Assembly (NCBI GenBank): GCA_020427395.1
Contig: JAGQON010000014.1
Span: forward strand, 32,861 to 96,860
Source of the DNA: Phycisphaerales bacterium
Lineage (GTDB): Bacteria > Planctomycetota > Phycisphaerae > Phycisphaerales > UBA1924
Reading direction: 5' to 3'
Length of the DNA: 64,000 nucleotides
In this document: one piece after another, positions 41,906 to 50,866 of the stretch
Layout: every line of letters starts with the position of its first letter
How positions within the stretch are numbered: position 1 is the first letter of the stretch
Program-made: the position numbers and the translations under genes
The notes under the pieces: generated by a model
The model's input: only the letters and a program-made list of their open reading frames with translations
Told to the model about the DNA's origin: nothing
The model's database searches: none

Positions 41906-44110
41906 ATGAGCAGCATGCCAAGCCAACGACCCAACACCGGACCGCAGCGTCCCAGCGCCCCCGGGGGGGGGGCAGGTGCGCAGAGTTTCGACCCGCTGAA
42001 GCTGCTGCAGAAGTACAAGTTCGTGCTCGCCGGCTCGCTCTTCCTCGGCGCAGTGCTGGGCGTCGTGGCCCACTACACCCTGCTCTACACCTACCCGCTC
42101 TTCAAATCGACCGTGCTGTTTGAGTGCACCCCCGTCCAGACCGACATCTCGACGGTCGGCATCGAGCAGATCGACGAGGACGAGATGTCCCGCTTCGTGG
42201 GCACGCAGGTCGAGACCCTCAAGGGTGAGCGGGTCATGACCGATGTGCTCGCGGACCCACGCCTCCAGGCCGAGGCCCCGGGCTGGTACAGCAAGTACGA
42301 TCGCAACGGGCGTTTCGATGTTGTTGATGCTTATGAGGATATCGAGAAGATCATCAAGGCCAACGCGATTCCCAACAGCTATCTCATCCAGCTCTCGGTG
42401 ACCGTCAACAACCGCGAGGACGCAGCCGGGCTGGTTCGCCTTGTGCGCGAGAACTACATCCGCGTGATCACCTCAGGCACCAGCTCGGATACCACCAAGC
42501 TCAAGGAGCAGCTCCGCAAGGCGATCAGCGATGCCGACACAACCGTGCAGGAACTCTCCAACCGCAAGAACCGCCTGCTCCAGGAGCAGGGCATGGGCAC
42601 CATCTCGGTCGAAGACTCGGCCGAAGCCGAGATGCTCCGGCTCGTCAACGCCCAGATCATCAACATCCAGCAGCAGATCGAGGCCTATCAGGTCATCCTC
42701 AACAACGACGAGTCGCAGCTGAAGAAGGAAACCGCGATCACCTACGACGCGATGCTCCGTGAGCGTGTCGAGCAGTACCCTCAGGTCCTCGCACTCAAAC
42801 AACGGATTAATGATTACGAATCGAACCTGATCTCGCTCGAACAAGCCGGGATCGGACGCGAGCACCGCAGCTACAAGCTCACGCTCCAGACGCTCGATGC
42901 CACCAAGCGTCAGCTCGAAACAACCCGCGAGCAGGAACTGCTCAAGGCGTTCGAGTCTCGCATCGACGCTTCCCGCCTGGCCCTGAGGCAGTTCAATGCG
43001 CAGATCGAGGATTACAAGCGTCAGGAAGAGCAGCTCACCCAGCGACTCAATGAGCTGACCCAGAAGAGCGAGGAGATCGAGGAGATCAACCGCCAGATCG
43101 AGAACACGCTCACCAACAAGGCCGAGCGTCAATCAGAACTGCAGCGTCTCAACGTGACGGCGGGCCTTGATACCGCCAGCCGTATCAAGGTCGTCAAGCG
43201 CGAGAATGTGCCCGACCGCCCATCGTTCCCGATCCTCTACATCATGATCCCCGCGGGCATCGTGCTCACGACCGCCTTTGTCGCGGGCATCATCGTCGTC
43301 TTCGAGATGCTCGATCAGCGCATCAAGAGCCCCGCGGATATCGCGATGATCCCCCGCACGCCCGTGCTGGGGATGATCCCCGATGCGGAGGAGGACCCCG
43401 CCAAGCACCAGGCGCTTGAGACCGTGTTCAGCGACAGCCCCAACTCGGTGATGGCCGAGCACTACCGGCAGCTGCGCACCCGCGTGATCAAGAAGATGGA
43501 AGCCCATGACCACCGCACGCTGCTCGTCGTGGGCGCGATGCCCGGGTCGGGCGCAACAAGCGTCACAACCAACCTTGCCCTCGCGATGATCTCCTCGGGC
43601 AAGAAGGTGCTCATCATCGACACCAACTTCCGTCGCTCCCGCATCCACAGCGCGTTCGGGCTGCCCGAGGCGCCCGGCCTGGCCGAGGTCCTCGCCGACG
43701 AGATCCCGCTCAACGAGGCGGTCCGCAAGCTCGATTCGGGCCTCTGCGTGCTCTCGGCCGGCTCCCGCAACAAGCGAGTCGTCGAGCGTCTCGGTTCCCA
43801 GCGCATGGGCAAAGCCCTCGCGGAAGCCGCCGCGGAGTACGATATGGTGCTCCTCGATGTCGCACCCTCGATCGTCGCCGGCGATGCGCTGACACTCGCC
43901 AACCAGGTCGATGCAACGATCCTTGTGGCACGAGCCCTGCAGGAAAAGCGTGGCCAGATCGCCCGCCTCAAGGGCGAGCTGAGCGATTCGCGTGCCGAGC
44001 TGCTCGGCGTGCTGGTCAACGCCGTCAAGAGCTCCGCAGGCGGGTACATGCGGAAGAACATCCGCACCTCGCACCAGTACCACGCCGATGAAGCGCCGCA
44101 GGCGGTCTAA
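41906..44110 (+). CDS. Wzz/BY-kinase-like polysaccharide co-polymerase with degenerate Walker A
   Basis: A 734-residue inner-membrane protein of the GumC/Wzc type. Wzz-type region with helices at about 36-60 and 438-466, a long periplasmic coiled coil (about 185-420), then a cytoplasmic CpsD/CapB-like ATPase domain (about 505-720). The Walker A reads PGSGATS (546-552): the lysine expected at 550 is Ala. Walker A' is IIDTNFRR (Asp572, but Asn574 where Asp is usual). Walker B LLDVAP keeps Asp651. The C-terminus lacks the tyrosine cluster of active BY-kinases. I infer a pseudokinase or altered enzyme that still controls chain length. Confidence 0.9.
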   Translation: MSSMPSQRPNTGPQRPSAPGGGAGAQSFDPLKLLQKYKFVLAGSLFLGAVLGVVAHYTLLYTYPLFKSTVLFECTPVQTDISTVGIEQIDEDEMSRFVGTQVETLKGERVMTDVLADPRLQAEAPGWYSKYDRNGRFDVVDAYEDIEKIIKANAIPNSYLIQLSVTVNNREDAAGLVRLVRENYIRVITSGTSSDTTKLKEQLRKAISDADTTVQELSNRKNRLLQEQGMGTISVEDSAEAEMLRLVNAQIINIQQQIEAYQVILNNDESQLKKETAITYDAMLRERVEQYPQVLALKQRINDYESNLISLEQAGIGREHRSYKLTLQTLDATKRQLETTREQELLKAFESRIDASRLALRQFNAQIEDYKRQEEQLTQRLNELTQKSEEIEEINRQIENTLTNKAERQSELQRLNVTAGLDTASRIKVVKRENVPDRPSFPILYIMIPAGIVLTTAFVAGIIVVFEMLDQRIKSPADIAMIPRTPVLGMIPDAEEDPAKHQALETVFSDSPNSVMAEHYRQLRTRVIKKMEAHDHRTLLVVGAMPGSGATSVTTNLALAMISSGKKVLIIDTNFRRSRIHSAFGLPEAPGLAEVLADEIPLNEAVRKLDSGLCVLSAGSRNKRVVERLGSQRMGKALAEAAAEYDMVLLDVAPSIVAGDALTLANQVDATILVARALQEKRGQIARLKGELSDSRAELLGVLVNAVKSSAGGYMRKNIRTSHQYHADEAPQAV

Positions 44111-44131
44111 GCACCAACGGGGAGGGCACGC

Positions 44132-45154
44132 TTGGGCGGGCAGGAACAAGATCGCGAGCACGACGGCACACCCAGGCGTGTGCTGGTCACCGGCGGTGCC
44201 GGGTTTATCGGCTCGCATCTGGTCGAACACCTGCTCTCACTCGGCGACGAGGTCACCATCATCGACAACCTCTCGACAGGTCGCATGCGGAACCTCGAGG
44301 GCGCACTCGATCGGGTCCGCTTCATCGAGGCCAGCGTCAGCGAAGGACTCCCGCGGCTCGGTGACGATGAGTTCGATGAGGTTTACCACCTCGCGGCCGC
44401 CGTCGGTGTCGAGCTGGTACTCAGCGACCCCGTCGGTTCGATTCGTTCCAACGTCATCGAGACCGACGCCGTGCTGCGTTTCGCGCTTGAGCACGGGAAG
44501 GCCAAGGTCCTCGTCGCCTCCTCATCCGAGGTCTACGGCAAGCCCGGCACCAGCGTTTTCAGCGAGGGCGACGATCTGCTTCTGGGCCCGACCACCGTCA
44601 CACGCTGGTCGTACGCCCACGCCAAAGCCATCGACGAGCACCTCGCGATCGGGTACGCGCATCAGTACGGGCTCGACACGGTCTGCTGCCGGTTCTTCAA
44701 CACCGTCGGGCCACGCCAGATCGGACGCTACGGCATGGTGCTCCCCCGCTTCGTTCAGGCCGCGAGCCGAGGCGAGCCGTTGCGGGTCTACGGCGACGGA
44801 ACCCAGACCCGCTGCTTCTGCGACGGACGCGATGTCGCACACGCACTCCCGGCGCTGCTCCGTGCCGATGCACGCACCGAGCGGGTGTTCAACCTCGGCT
44901 CGGATCGCCCGATCACCATCCTCGATCTGGCCAAGCTCGTCATCCGCACCCTGAACTCAACATCCGCCATCGACTTCATCCCGTACGATGTTGCCTACCC
45001 GGTCGGGTTCGAGGACCTGCGTCATCGCAAACCCGATCTCGACCGGATTCGAGCCGCGATCGGCTTTGATCCCTCGTACAGCATCGAGCAGACCGTCCGG
45101 GATCTCTTTGCCCAAATGCAGTCCGAGATCCGCGTCGAGGGGGGTGTTTCATGA
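44132..45154 (+). CDS. NAD-dependent sugar epimerase/dehydratase (SDR)
   Basis: A 340-residue extended short-chain dehydrogenase acting on nucleotide sugars. Motifs: GGAGFIGSHL (21-30) for NAD binding, VYHLAAAVGVELV, SSSEVYGKPG and the catalytic Tyr161/Lys165 pair (YAHAKAIDEH). It resembles UDP-glucuronate decarboxylases and GDP/UDP-sugar epimerases; the exact reaction cannot be fixed. It starts with TTG after GGGGAGGG, 22 bases from the kinase-like gene, and overlaps the next gene by ATGA. It likely makes a sugar donor for the polysaccharide of this locus. Confidence 0.9.
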   Translation: MGGQEQDREHDGTPRRVLVTGGAGFIGSHLVEHLLSLGDEVTIIDNLSTGRMRNLEGALDRVRFIEASVSEGLPRLGDDEFDEVYHLAAAVGVELVLSDPVGSIRSNVIETDAVLRFALEHGKAKVLVASSSEVYGKPGTSVFSEGDDLLLGPTTVTRWSYAHAKAIDEHLAIGYAHQYGLDTVCCRFFNTVGPRQIGRYGMVLPRFVQAASRGEPLRVYGDGTQTRCFCDGRDVAHALPALLRADARTERVFNLGSDRPITILDLAKLVIRTLNSTSAIDFIPYDVAYPVGFEDLRHRKPDLDRIRAAIGFDPSYSIEQTVRDLFAQMQSEIRVEGGVS

Positions 45155-46569
45155 TCCACCAGCTGCTTTCGTTCGCCCAGCTCGATCTAGATCCGATGAG
45201 GACCAATGTCCCCGACCTGGATATCCCGAACTCAGGCATGCCCGTGCCGCTGATGGAAAGCGCGTCCGAGTTTGCGTTGAACGCGAGCACCCAGCTCGAC
45301 ATCCTCTCGGGCTACATCTTCGTCTTCATCGTGGCGTTCATCGTCACGCTCTTCGCGACGCCGCTCGTTCGACGCCTGGCGATATCCAACGGCATCGTCG
45401 ATCACCCCAGCGAAGCGCGCAAGATCCACAAGATGCCCATCGCCTACCTCGGCGGCGTGGCCGTCTACCTCGGCATCGTCGCTGGCATCATCTACAGCTA
45501 CTTCGGCACTGAGAACTCGTTCCTGATCCAGTACCACGAGATCAAGCCAGAGAACATGATCGATGGGACCTCGTACCCGATCGTGCCGCTCTGGATCGCA
45601 CTGGGGCTGACCTCGATTGTGCTCGTCGGGCTGCTCGACGACATCATGGGCATCCCGCCACGCGTCAAGCTCGGCGGTCAGCTGGTCGCCGCGGCGGGGC
45701 TGGCGCTGGGCAACATCGGCATCAATGTGGCCGCCGGCGTCCTCACGCCCACGCTGGGGCGTCTGCTCGATAACCCCGAGCTGGTCTACCACATCCCACT
45801 CCCCGGCGAGATCCCCATGCTCGGCTCGAGCATCGAGCTCGACATCATCTACTGGACCGGCACGGCCATCATCGCCATCTTCGTCCTCGGTGCCTGCAAC
45901 GCGTCCAACTTCATCGACGGGCTCGACGGGCTGCTCACCGGCGTCACCTCCATCGCCATGGTCGGCCTGTTGGCGATCGCGCTGACGCTGGCGATGCTCG
46001 ACGACGGCGTCTTCGATGCGCCTCGCATCATCTTCGGACTGGCCGTGCTCGGTGCCTGCCTCGGCTTCCTCCCCCACAACTTCAACCCCGCATCGATCTT
46101 CCTGGGCGATACGGGCTCGCTGCTGCTGGGCTACTGCAGCGCGGTCATGATCCTCTCGCTGGGTGACACGGGCAAGACCTGGCTCGTCACCGCCGGGCTC
46201 ATCATCTACGCCATCCCCATCATCGACACCGTGCTCGCGATCATCCGGCGTAAGCTCGCCGGCAAGAAGATGTCTGACCCTGACGCGGACCACCTGCACC
46301 ACATGCTCAAACGCGCGTTCGGCGTCAAGGGTGCCGTCTTCACGCTCTACGGCATCGGCATCGTCTTCATGCTCATGGGCGTGATGCTCAGCTACTTCCG
46401 CGGACGCATCATCTACGCGCTCGCCCTGCTGATGGCATCGTACATCGGCGTCTACGCCATCAAGATCGCCCGCCAGTCACAGATCCACGCCCACGCGATA
46501 GACCCCAAGGGCGACGCCGACGGGGCAAACAAAAACGCCGGGCAGCAGCCCAGCGCTTCAGGAAAGTAA
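45151..46569 (+). CDS. WecA/MraY-type undecaprenyl-phosphate sugar transferase
   Basis: A 472-residue polytopic membrane enzyme that starts polysaccharide repeat synthesis by moving a sugar-1-phosphate to undecaprenyl phosphate. Family motifs: GLLDDIMGIPP with the Mg-binding Asp pair, NFIDGLDGLLTGV, FNPASIFLGDTGSLLLGY and the C-terminal DADHLHHML histidine loop typical of WecA rather than MraY. About 11 helices. The N-terminus has an extra 45-residue polar stretch. It is coupled to the SDR gene by a 4-base overlap and ends the locus; no terminator is evident before the convergent halogenase gene. Confidence 0.92.
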   Translation: MIHQLLSFAQLDLDPMRTNVPDLDIPNSGMPVPLMESASEFALNASTQLDILSGYIFVFIVAFIVTLFATPLVRRLAISNGIVDHPSEARKIHKMPIAYLGGVAVYLGIVAGIIYSYFGTENSFLIQYHEIKPENMIDGTSYPIVPLWIALGLTSIVLVGLLDDIMGIPPRVKLGGQLVAAAGLALGNIGINVAAGVLTPTLGRLLDNPELVYHIPLPGEIPMLGSSIELDIIYWTGTAIIAIFVLGACNASNFIDGLDGLLTGVTSIAMVGLLAIALTLAMLDDGVFDAPRIIFGLAVLGACLGFLPHNFNPASIFLGDTGSLLLGYCSAVMILSLGDTGKTWLVTAGLIIYAIPIIDTVLAIIRRKLAGKKMSDPDADHLHHMLKRAFGVKGAVFTLYGIGIVFMLMGVMLSYFRGRIIYALALLMASYIGVYAIKIARQSQIHAHAIDPKGDADGANKNAGQQPSASGK

Positions 46570-46585
46570 ACCTTCAATCGCACTG

Positions 46586-48370
46586 TCACTCGGTCGGGGC
46601 CTTATCGAAGGCGAACTTGATGGTGCCCTTGGCGTCCTTCATCGATTCACGGGATTCCGAGTCCGAGCGGATGAGCCGCCCGCCGTCAAGGTTGCCCAGC
46701 GGGCGTTTCTTGTTGTGCTTGCCGATGACCCAGCCCTCGTTGACCATGACCTCCAACGCCTGGAGGTAGATGAAGATCCCGATCCCACGCGCGCCGCTGA
46801 TCGCCACATCCGAGATGCGATTGGAGAGCATCCCGTAGATCGTCTCGAGATCGGACTCGTTCTTGAGGATCTCGACCATCGTCTTCCATGCCCCGCTCAT
46901 GGGCAGCATCGATTCGCCTCGCTTGTAGCACATCACCGGGGTGATCCGCCCGTTCTTGAAATCGCCGAGATAAACCTCCTCGGCGTTCTTCAGGTTGAGC
47001 TTGAACTCGTTGAGCTTGGTGATCTGGAACGAGCTCTGGCGTCCGGAGAACTGGTTGATGATCTTCTTGGACGAGCCGATATCGAAGGTGCCGAAGCCCG
47101 CCTGCTCGATGTTCTGGTTGGTGAACCCGCCCTGGGCGAGCCATCGCCACGCCTGCTGCGGGCTGAGCTTGAGCCCCGCGTCCTTTGCGATCTTGGTGCA
47201 GTACTCCTGCAGGTCGGTGAATCGCCCGTTCGCCGCGTACCAGTATTCCGCGAAGCGGATGTGCTGGCGAATGTTGCGACGCCCCTTCTCATCGTACATG
47301 GACTTGATCCATTGCGGATCGTGCTCCCCACGCTCGACTTCCAGGATGGAGTACGCGACCTCGCGCGAGGTCCCGTGGGCCAGCGTCATGCCCGCCGCGA
47401 GGATCGGATCGGCGAAGCCGGCCGCCTCGCCGCACACCCACCAGTTCTCACCCACCAGGCGATCCGCGAGATGCGACCAGTTCTTCGTGGTCAGGACATT
47501 GTTCCCACTGGTGCTCTTGGCGTCCTTGAGCAGCTCGCGGATCTCGTGCTGCTCCTTGATCGCACGCTCGTAGAGCTCCTTGGGCGACATGCCCGTTTCC
47601 TTGTAGTACTCGCTCGGACAGATCAGCCCGACCGAGGCCCGCGAGGGTCCAAGCGGGATGAACCACATCCAGCCGTACGGCAGTGATCGCACTTGCACGC
47701 GTGTGCCGCCCACGCCGATCTCCACGGCCCACTTGGCGTTGTCCCAATAGTCCCAGAACGCGACATTGCGAAGATGCGTCGGCGCCTCGCTCTCGACACC
47801 CAGCGCCTTGCGCAGGATGGCGGCGTGCCCGGATCCGTCGACATAGTGGCGTGCGTGGATGATCTCACCCGAGTCGAGACGCAGACCATCGATCCGATCG
47901 CCGTTCACCATGACCTCACGGACCATGGTCTCCTCGCGCACGATGGTGCCCATCTCCTCGGCGTGGCGCAGCAGGATCTCGTCGTAGCGATCACGCTCGA
48001 CCTGGAACGCCGTGTAGCGGCGTTGCCCCTCGAACTTGGCCGGCCGCGGCTCATCAACGAACTCCTCGGCCGGGTAGAAGTCAAAATCCCACGCCTCATC
48101 TCCCTTGCCCCATGTATACGACGCCCCGACCTTGACCGGGAAGTTCGCCGCCTCGACCTTGTCCCACACGCCCATCTCATCGAGGATGGCGCTGATGCCC
48201 GGGAGCTGCGATTCGCCCACATGCTCGCGGGGGAACTTGGCCTTCTCAAGGATCATGACGCTGAGTTCGGGGTTGTATTTTTTGAGCAATGTCGCGACGG
48301 TCGACCCACTCGGGCCGCCGCCCACAATGGCGACATCGACTTCGTTGATCTGATCTGGCTGACTGATCAT
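46586..48370 (-). CDS. FAD-dependent halogenase-like oxidoreductase
   Basis: A 594-residue flavoprotein of the tryptophan-halogenase superfamily. GGGPSGS (dinucleotide fold) near the N-terminus, the halogenase motif WxWxIP as WMWFIP (234-239), and a lysine, Lys80 in VKVGAS, that falls where the haloamine-forming lysine of PrnA-type enzymes (Lys79) lies. These point to a true halogenase, but the superfamily also contains hydroxylases and reductases, and residues ~410-594 have no match I know. No flavin reductase or natural-product gene is adjacent. ATG at 48370 is chosen for AGAGG upstream; divergent from tpiA. Confidence 0.82.
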   Translation of the reverse strand: MISQPDQINEVDVAIVGGGPSGSTVATLLKKYNPELSVMILEKAKFPREHVGESQLPGISAILDEMGVWDKVEAANFPVKVGASYTWGKGDEAWDFDFYPAEEFVDEPRPAKFEGQRRYTAFQVERDRYDEILLRHAEEMGTIVREETMVREVMVNGDRIDGLRLDSGEIIHARHYVDGSGHAAILRKALGVESEAPTHLRNVAFWDYWDNAKWAVEIGVGGTRVQVRSLPYGWMWFIPLGPSRASVGLICPSEYYKETGMSPKELYERAIKEQHEIRELLKDAKSTSGNNVLTTKNWSHLADRLVGENWWVCGEAAGFADPILAAGMTLAHGTSREVAYSILEVERGEHDPQWIKSMYDEKGRRNIRQHIRFAEYWYAANGRFTDLQEYCTKIAKDAGLKLSPQQAWRWLAQGGFTNQNIEQAGFGTFDIGSSKKIINQFSGRQSSFQITKLNEFKLNLKNAEEVYLGDFKNGRITPVMCYKRGESMLPMSGAWKTMVEILKNESDLETIYGMLSNRISDVAISGARGIGIFIYLQALEVMVNEGWVIGKHNKKRPLGNLDGGRLIRSDSESRESMKDAKGTIKFAFDKAPTE

Positions 48371-48496
48371 GCACACACCTCTCAGGGGGCCACGCGGTAA
48401 GGGTTATCAGGGCGTTGCCTGCGTTGATACGCTAGACTCACACCATACATCGGATCAATCGCCAAACCAATCCCTCTGTACCCCGGGAGCCCAAAG

Positions 48497-49270
48497 ATGA
48501 CCAATCGAACCCCATTTGTCGGCGGCAACTGGAAGATGAACACCGACGCAACGACCGGGAACGCCCTCGCCCGCGCCCTTGCGTCCGGGCTCGACACAAG
48601 CGGCGGGGTCGAGGTAGCGATCTACCCCCCCTTCGTCTACCTGAGCTCCATCAGCCAGTCGCTCGCAGGGTCCGATATCTCGCTTGGGGCCCAGGATGCC
48701 TACCACGAGCCCAGCGGAGCATTCACCGGCGAGATCTCGCTGGACATGCTCAAGGACTGCGGGGTGCGCAGCGTCCTGACCGGGCATTCCGAACGACGCC
48801 ATGTGATCGGTGAGAACGACACCATTGTGAACAAGAAAACCCGCGCCGTGCTGGCGTCGGGGCTGCAGGTGGTGTTGTGCATCGGGGAAACCCTCGATCA
48901 GCGTGAATCGGGCAAAACCGACGCGATCAACGAGCACCAAACCCGGGCCGGGCTTGAGGGCGTCAGCAGGGACCAGCTTTCACGGGTCGTAATCGCCTAC
49001 GAGCCCGTCTGGGCGATCGGGACGGGGAAGACCGCGACCCCAGAGGACGCCCAGAACGCCCACGCCCGGATCCGCGAACTGATCGCCACGATGTACGACC
49101 AGAACGCCGCGGATGCCATCCGGATCATCTATGGCGGCTCCATGAAGCCAGGCAATGCGGGCGAGCTCATGGCTATGCCCGACATCGATGGCGGGCTGAT
49201 CGGCGGGGCCTCGCTCGTGAGCGATGACTTCCTGAGCATCATCCGTTCCAGCGTCGCACAAGGCGTTTGA
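48497..49270 (+). CDS. tpiA: Triosephosphate isomerase
   Basis: A 257-residue glycolytic enzyme that interconverts glyceraldehyde-3-phosphate and dihydroxyacetone phosphate. Catalytic residues are all visible: Lys13 in GGNWKMN, His97 in TGHSERR, Glu169 in AYEPVWAIGTG, plus the phosphate loop IYGGSM and GLIGGASL. Length is standard. GGGAG lies about eight bases before the ATG. secG follows 118 bases later on the same strand, a common bacterial pairing. Confidence 0.98.
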   Translation: MTNRTPFVGGNWKMNTDATTGNALARALASGLDTSGGVEVAIYPPFVYLSSISQSLAGSDISLGAQDAYHEPSGAFTGEISLDMLKDCGVRSVLTGHSERRHVIGENDTIVNKKTRAVLASGLQVVLCIGETLDQRESGKTDAINEHQTRAGLEGVSRDQLSRVVIAYEPVWAIGTGKTATPEDAQNAHARIRELIATMYDQNAADAIRIIYGGSMKPGNAGELMAMPDIDGGLIGGASLVSDDFLSIIRSSVAQGV

Positions 49271-49388
49271 TCGTCCAGTCCGGGTCTGAAATCTGAAGCA
49301 AGTGCGATGAGCGCCTAGACTTGCCCCTGCCCGGATGCAAAGTGTGCCCCCCGGGTGATGCCCCGTTGAAGACCAGCAGGAGCCGATT

Positions 49389-49910
49389 GTGGACCTGATG
49401 CTGCCGATGAATACAACCCTTGCGCAGAACCTGACGCTCGCGTACACCTGGAACCCCATGCTCACAAACATTCTTGTGGGCGTGTTCCTGCTGATCTCGG
49501 GCGCGATGATCCTGCTCGTCCTCATCCAACGCCCCCAGGGCGGTGGGCTCAGCGGCGCGTTCGGCGCAGGCGGCGGCGGTGGCGCGGGGCAGACGGCCTT
49601 CGGCACCAAGACCGGCGATGTGCTTACCACAGCGACGATCTCGATCTTCGTGCTCTTCCTGATCTCAGCGATCGTTCTCAACTTCGCCACACGCCCAAGC
49701 GACGGCACCCGCACCGTCCCCACGGCCACCGTGCCAGAGGGTGCACAGACCGAATCGGCCCCGGCTGAAACGGATACGAGCACTGAGGATGCCACGACCA
49801 GCGAAGAGACGGCACCCGTTCAGGACGATGCCGCCATCGACGAAACGCAACAGCCAGAAGCGGCGACCGAGCCGAGCGAAGAGAACACGCCCCCGACGGG
49901 CGATGAATAA
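49389..49910 (+). CDS. secG: Preprotein translocase subunit SecG
   Basis: A 173-residue membrane subunit of the SecYEG channel. Two transmembrane helices (about 24-45 and 78-97) flank the diagnostic loop LVLIQRPQGGGLSGAFG and GAGQTAFGTKTGDVLTTAT. A 75-residue acidic, Ala/Thr/Glu-rich C-terminal tail makes it longer than the usual 75-110 residues, as is often seen in Planctomycetes. The GTG start follows AGGAG by six bases. Located between tpiA and yicC. Confidence 0.95.
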   Translation: MDLMLPMNTTLAQNLTLAYTWNPMLTNILVGVFLLISGAMILLVLIQRPQGGGLSGAFGAGGGGGAGQTAFGTKTGDVLTTATISIFVLFLISAIVLNFATRPSDGTRTVPTATVPEGAQTESAPAETDTSTEDATTSEETAPVQDDAAIDETQQPEAATEPSEENTPPTGDE

Positions 49911-49945
49911 ACCGCATATCTGATTCTGAATCAGGGAGCACGCAC

Positions 49946-50830
49946 TTGATCCGAAGCATGACCGGCTTTGGCGACGCCTCGGGCAGCGACACCGGATCGG
50001 TGTATAGCGTCGAGGTTCGCAGCGTCAACAACAAGTTCCTCAAAATCGGCACGCGCATCCCCGAGCGGCTCGCGTCGCTCGAACCCGAGATCGAGCAGGT
50101 CGTCCGCGCCACGCTCTCGCGCGGCTCGATCACAGTCACGGTCTCATGCACCGACACCGACGCCGGGGCCGCGCAGGAGATCAACACGGCCGCGCTCCGC
50201 AAATATGCCGAGCAGGTCGCACAGGCCTCAGGCGGGGGGATCGAGGCCGTCGATATGAGCGCCCTGGTGACCCTCCCGGGCGTGCTCCGACCACCCAGCG
50301 ACGGCGAATCCCGCCTGCAGCGGGCTCGCGAAGGCATCATCCCCCTCGTCAAGCTCTCTCTCGAACACCTCGTCGCCATGCGCACCCGCGAGGGCATCTC
50401 GCTGCACGACGATCTTGAGAAACACCTCGTCTTCATCTCCGAACGCCTTGAACAGATTCAGGCGTTCGCGCCCGGCGTGGTGGCGGACTACGAGCGTCGC
50501 CTCAGGGACCGCATGCAGGCCCTGATCAGCGATTCGGGCGCGGAGATCGAGAAGAGCGAGCTCATCCGCGAGATCGCGGTCTACGCCGAGAAGACCGACA
50601 TCGCCGAGGAGATCTCGCGCCTGGGTGAACACCTCGTGCACTTCCGCGACATGCTCGCCGACGAGTCGGGTCGCCCGATCGGACGCACCATGGACTTCCT
50701 CGCCCAGGAGCTTCTCCGCGAGGCAAACACCATCGCGAGCAAGAGTCCCGATGCAAAGATGAGCCGCCTGATCGTTGAGATCAAGGGCGCGATCGATCGC
50801 ATCAAGGAGCAGGTCCAGAATGTCGAGTGA
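49946..50830 (+). CDS. yicC: YicC family endoribonuclease
   Basis: A 294-residue cytoplasmic protein of the YicC family, recently linked to RNA cleavage in small-RNA turnover. It begins MIRSMTGFGDASG, the family hallmark, has VEVRSVNNKFLKI and ends with the conserved GRTMDFLAQELLREANTIASKS and IVEIKGAIDRIKEQVQNVE. Length matches (about 290). The TTG start follows AGGGAG. Lies 35 bases after secG, probably in the same transcript. Confidence 0.95.
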   Translation: MIRSMTGFGDASGSDTGSVYSVEVRSVNNKFLKIGTRIPERLASLEPEIEQVVRATLSRGSITVTVSCTDTDAGAAQEINTAALRKYAEQVAQASGGGIEAVDMSALVTLPGVLRPPSDGESRLQRAREGIIPLVKLSLEHLVAMRTREGISLHDDLEKHLVFISERLEQIQAFAPGVVADYERRLRDRMQALISDSGAEIEKSELIREIAVYAEKTDIAEEISRLGEHLVHFRDMLADESGRPIGRTMDFLAQELLREANTIASKSPDAKMSRLIVEIKGAIDRIKEQVQNVE

Positions 50831-50866
50831 GCCCGGCGCGCTCACGCAACGCCCGCGAGGTCGCTC

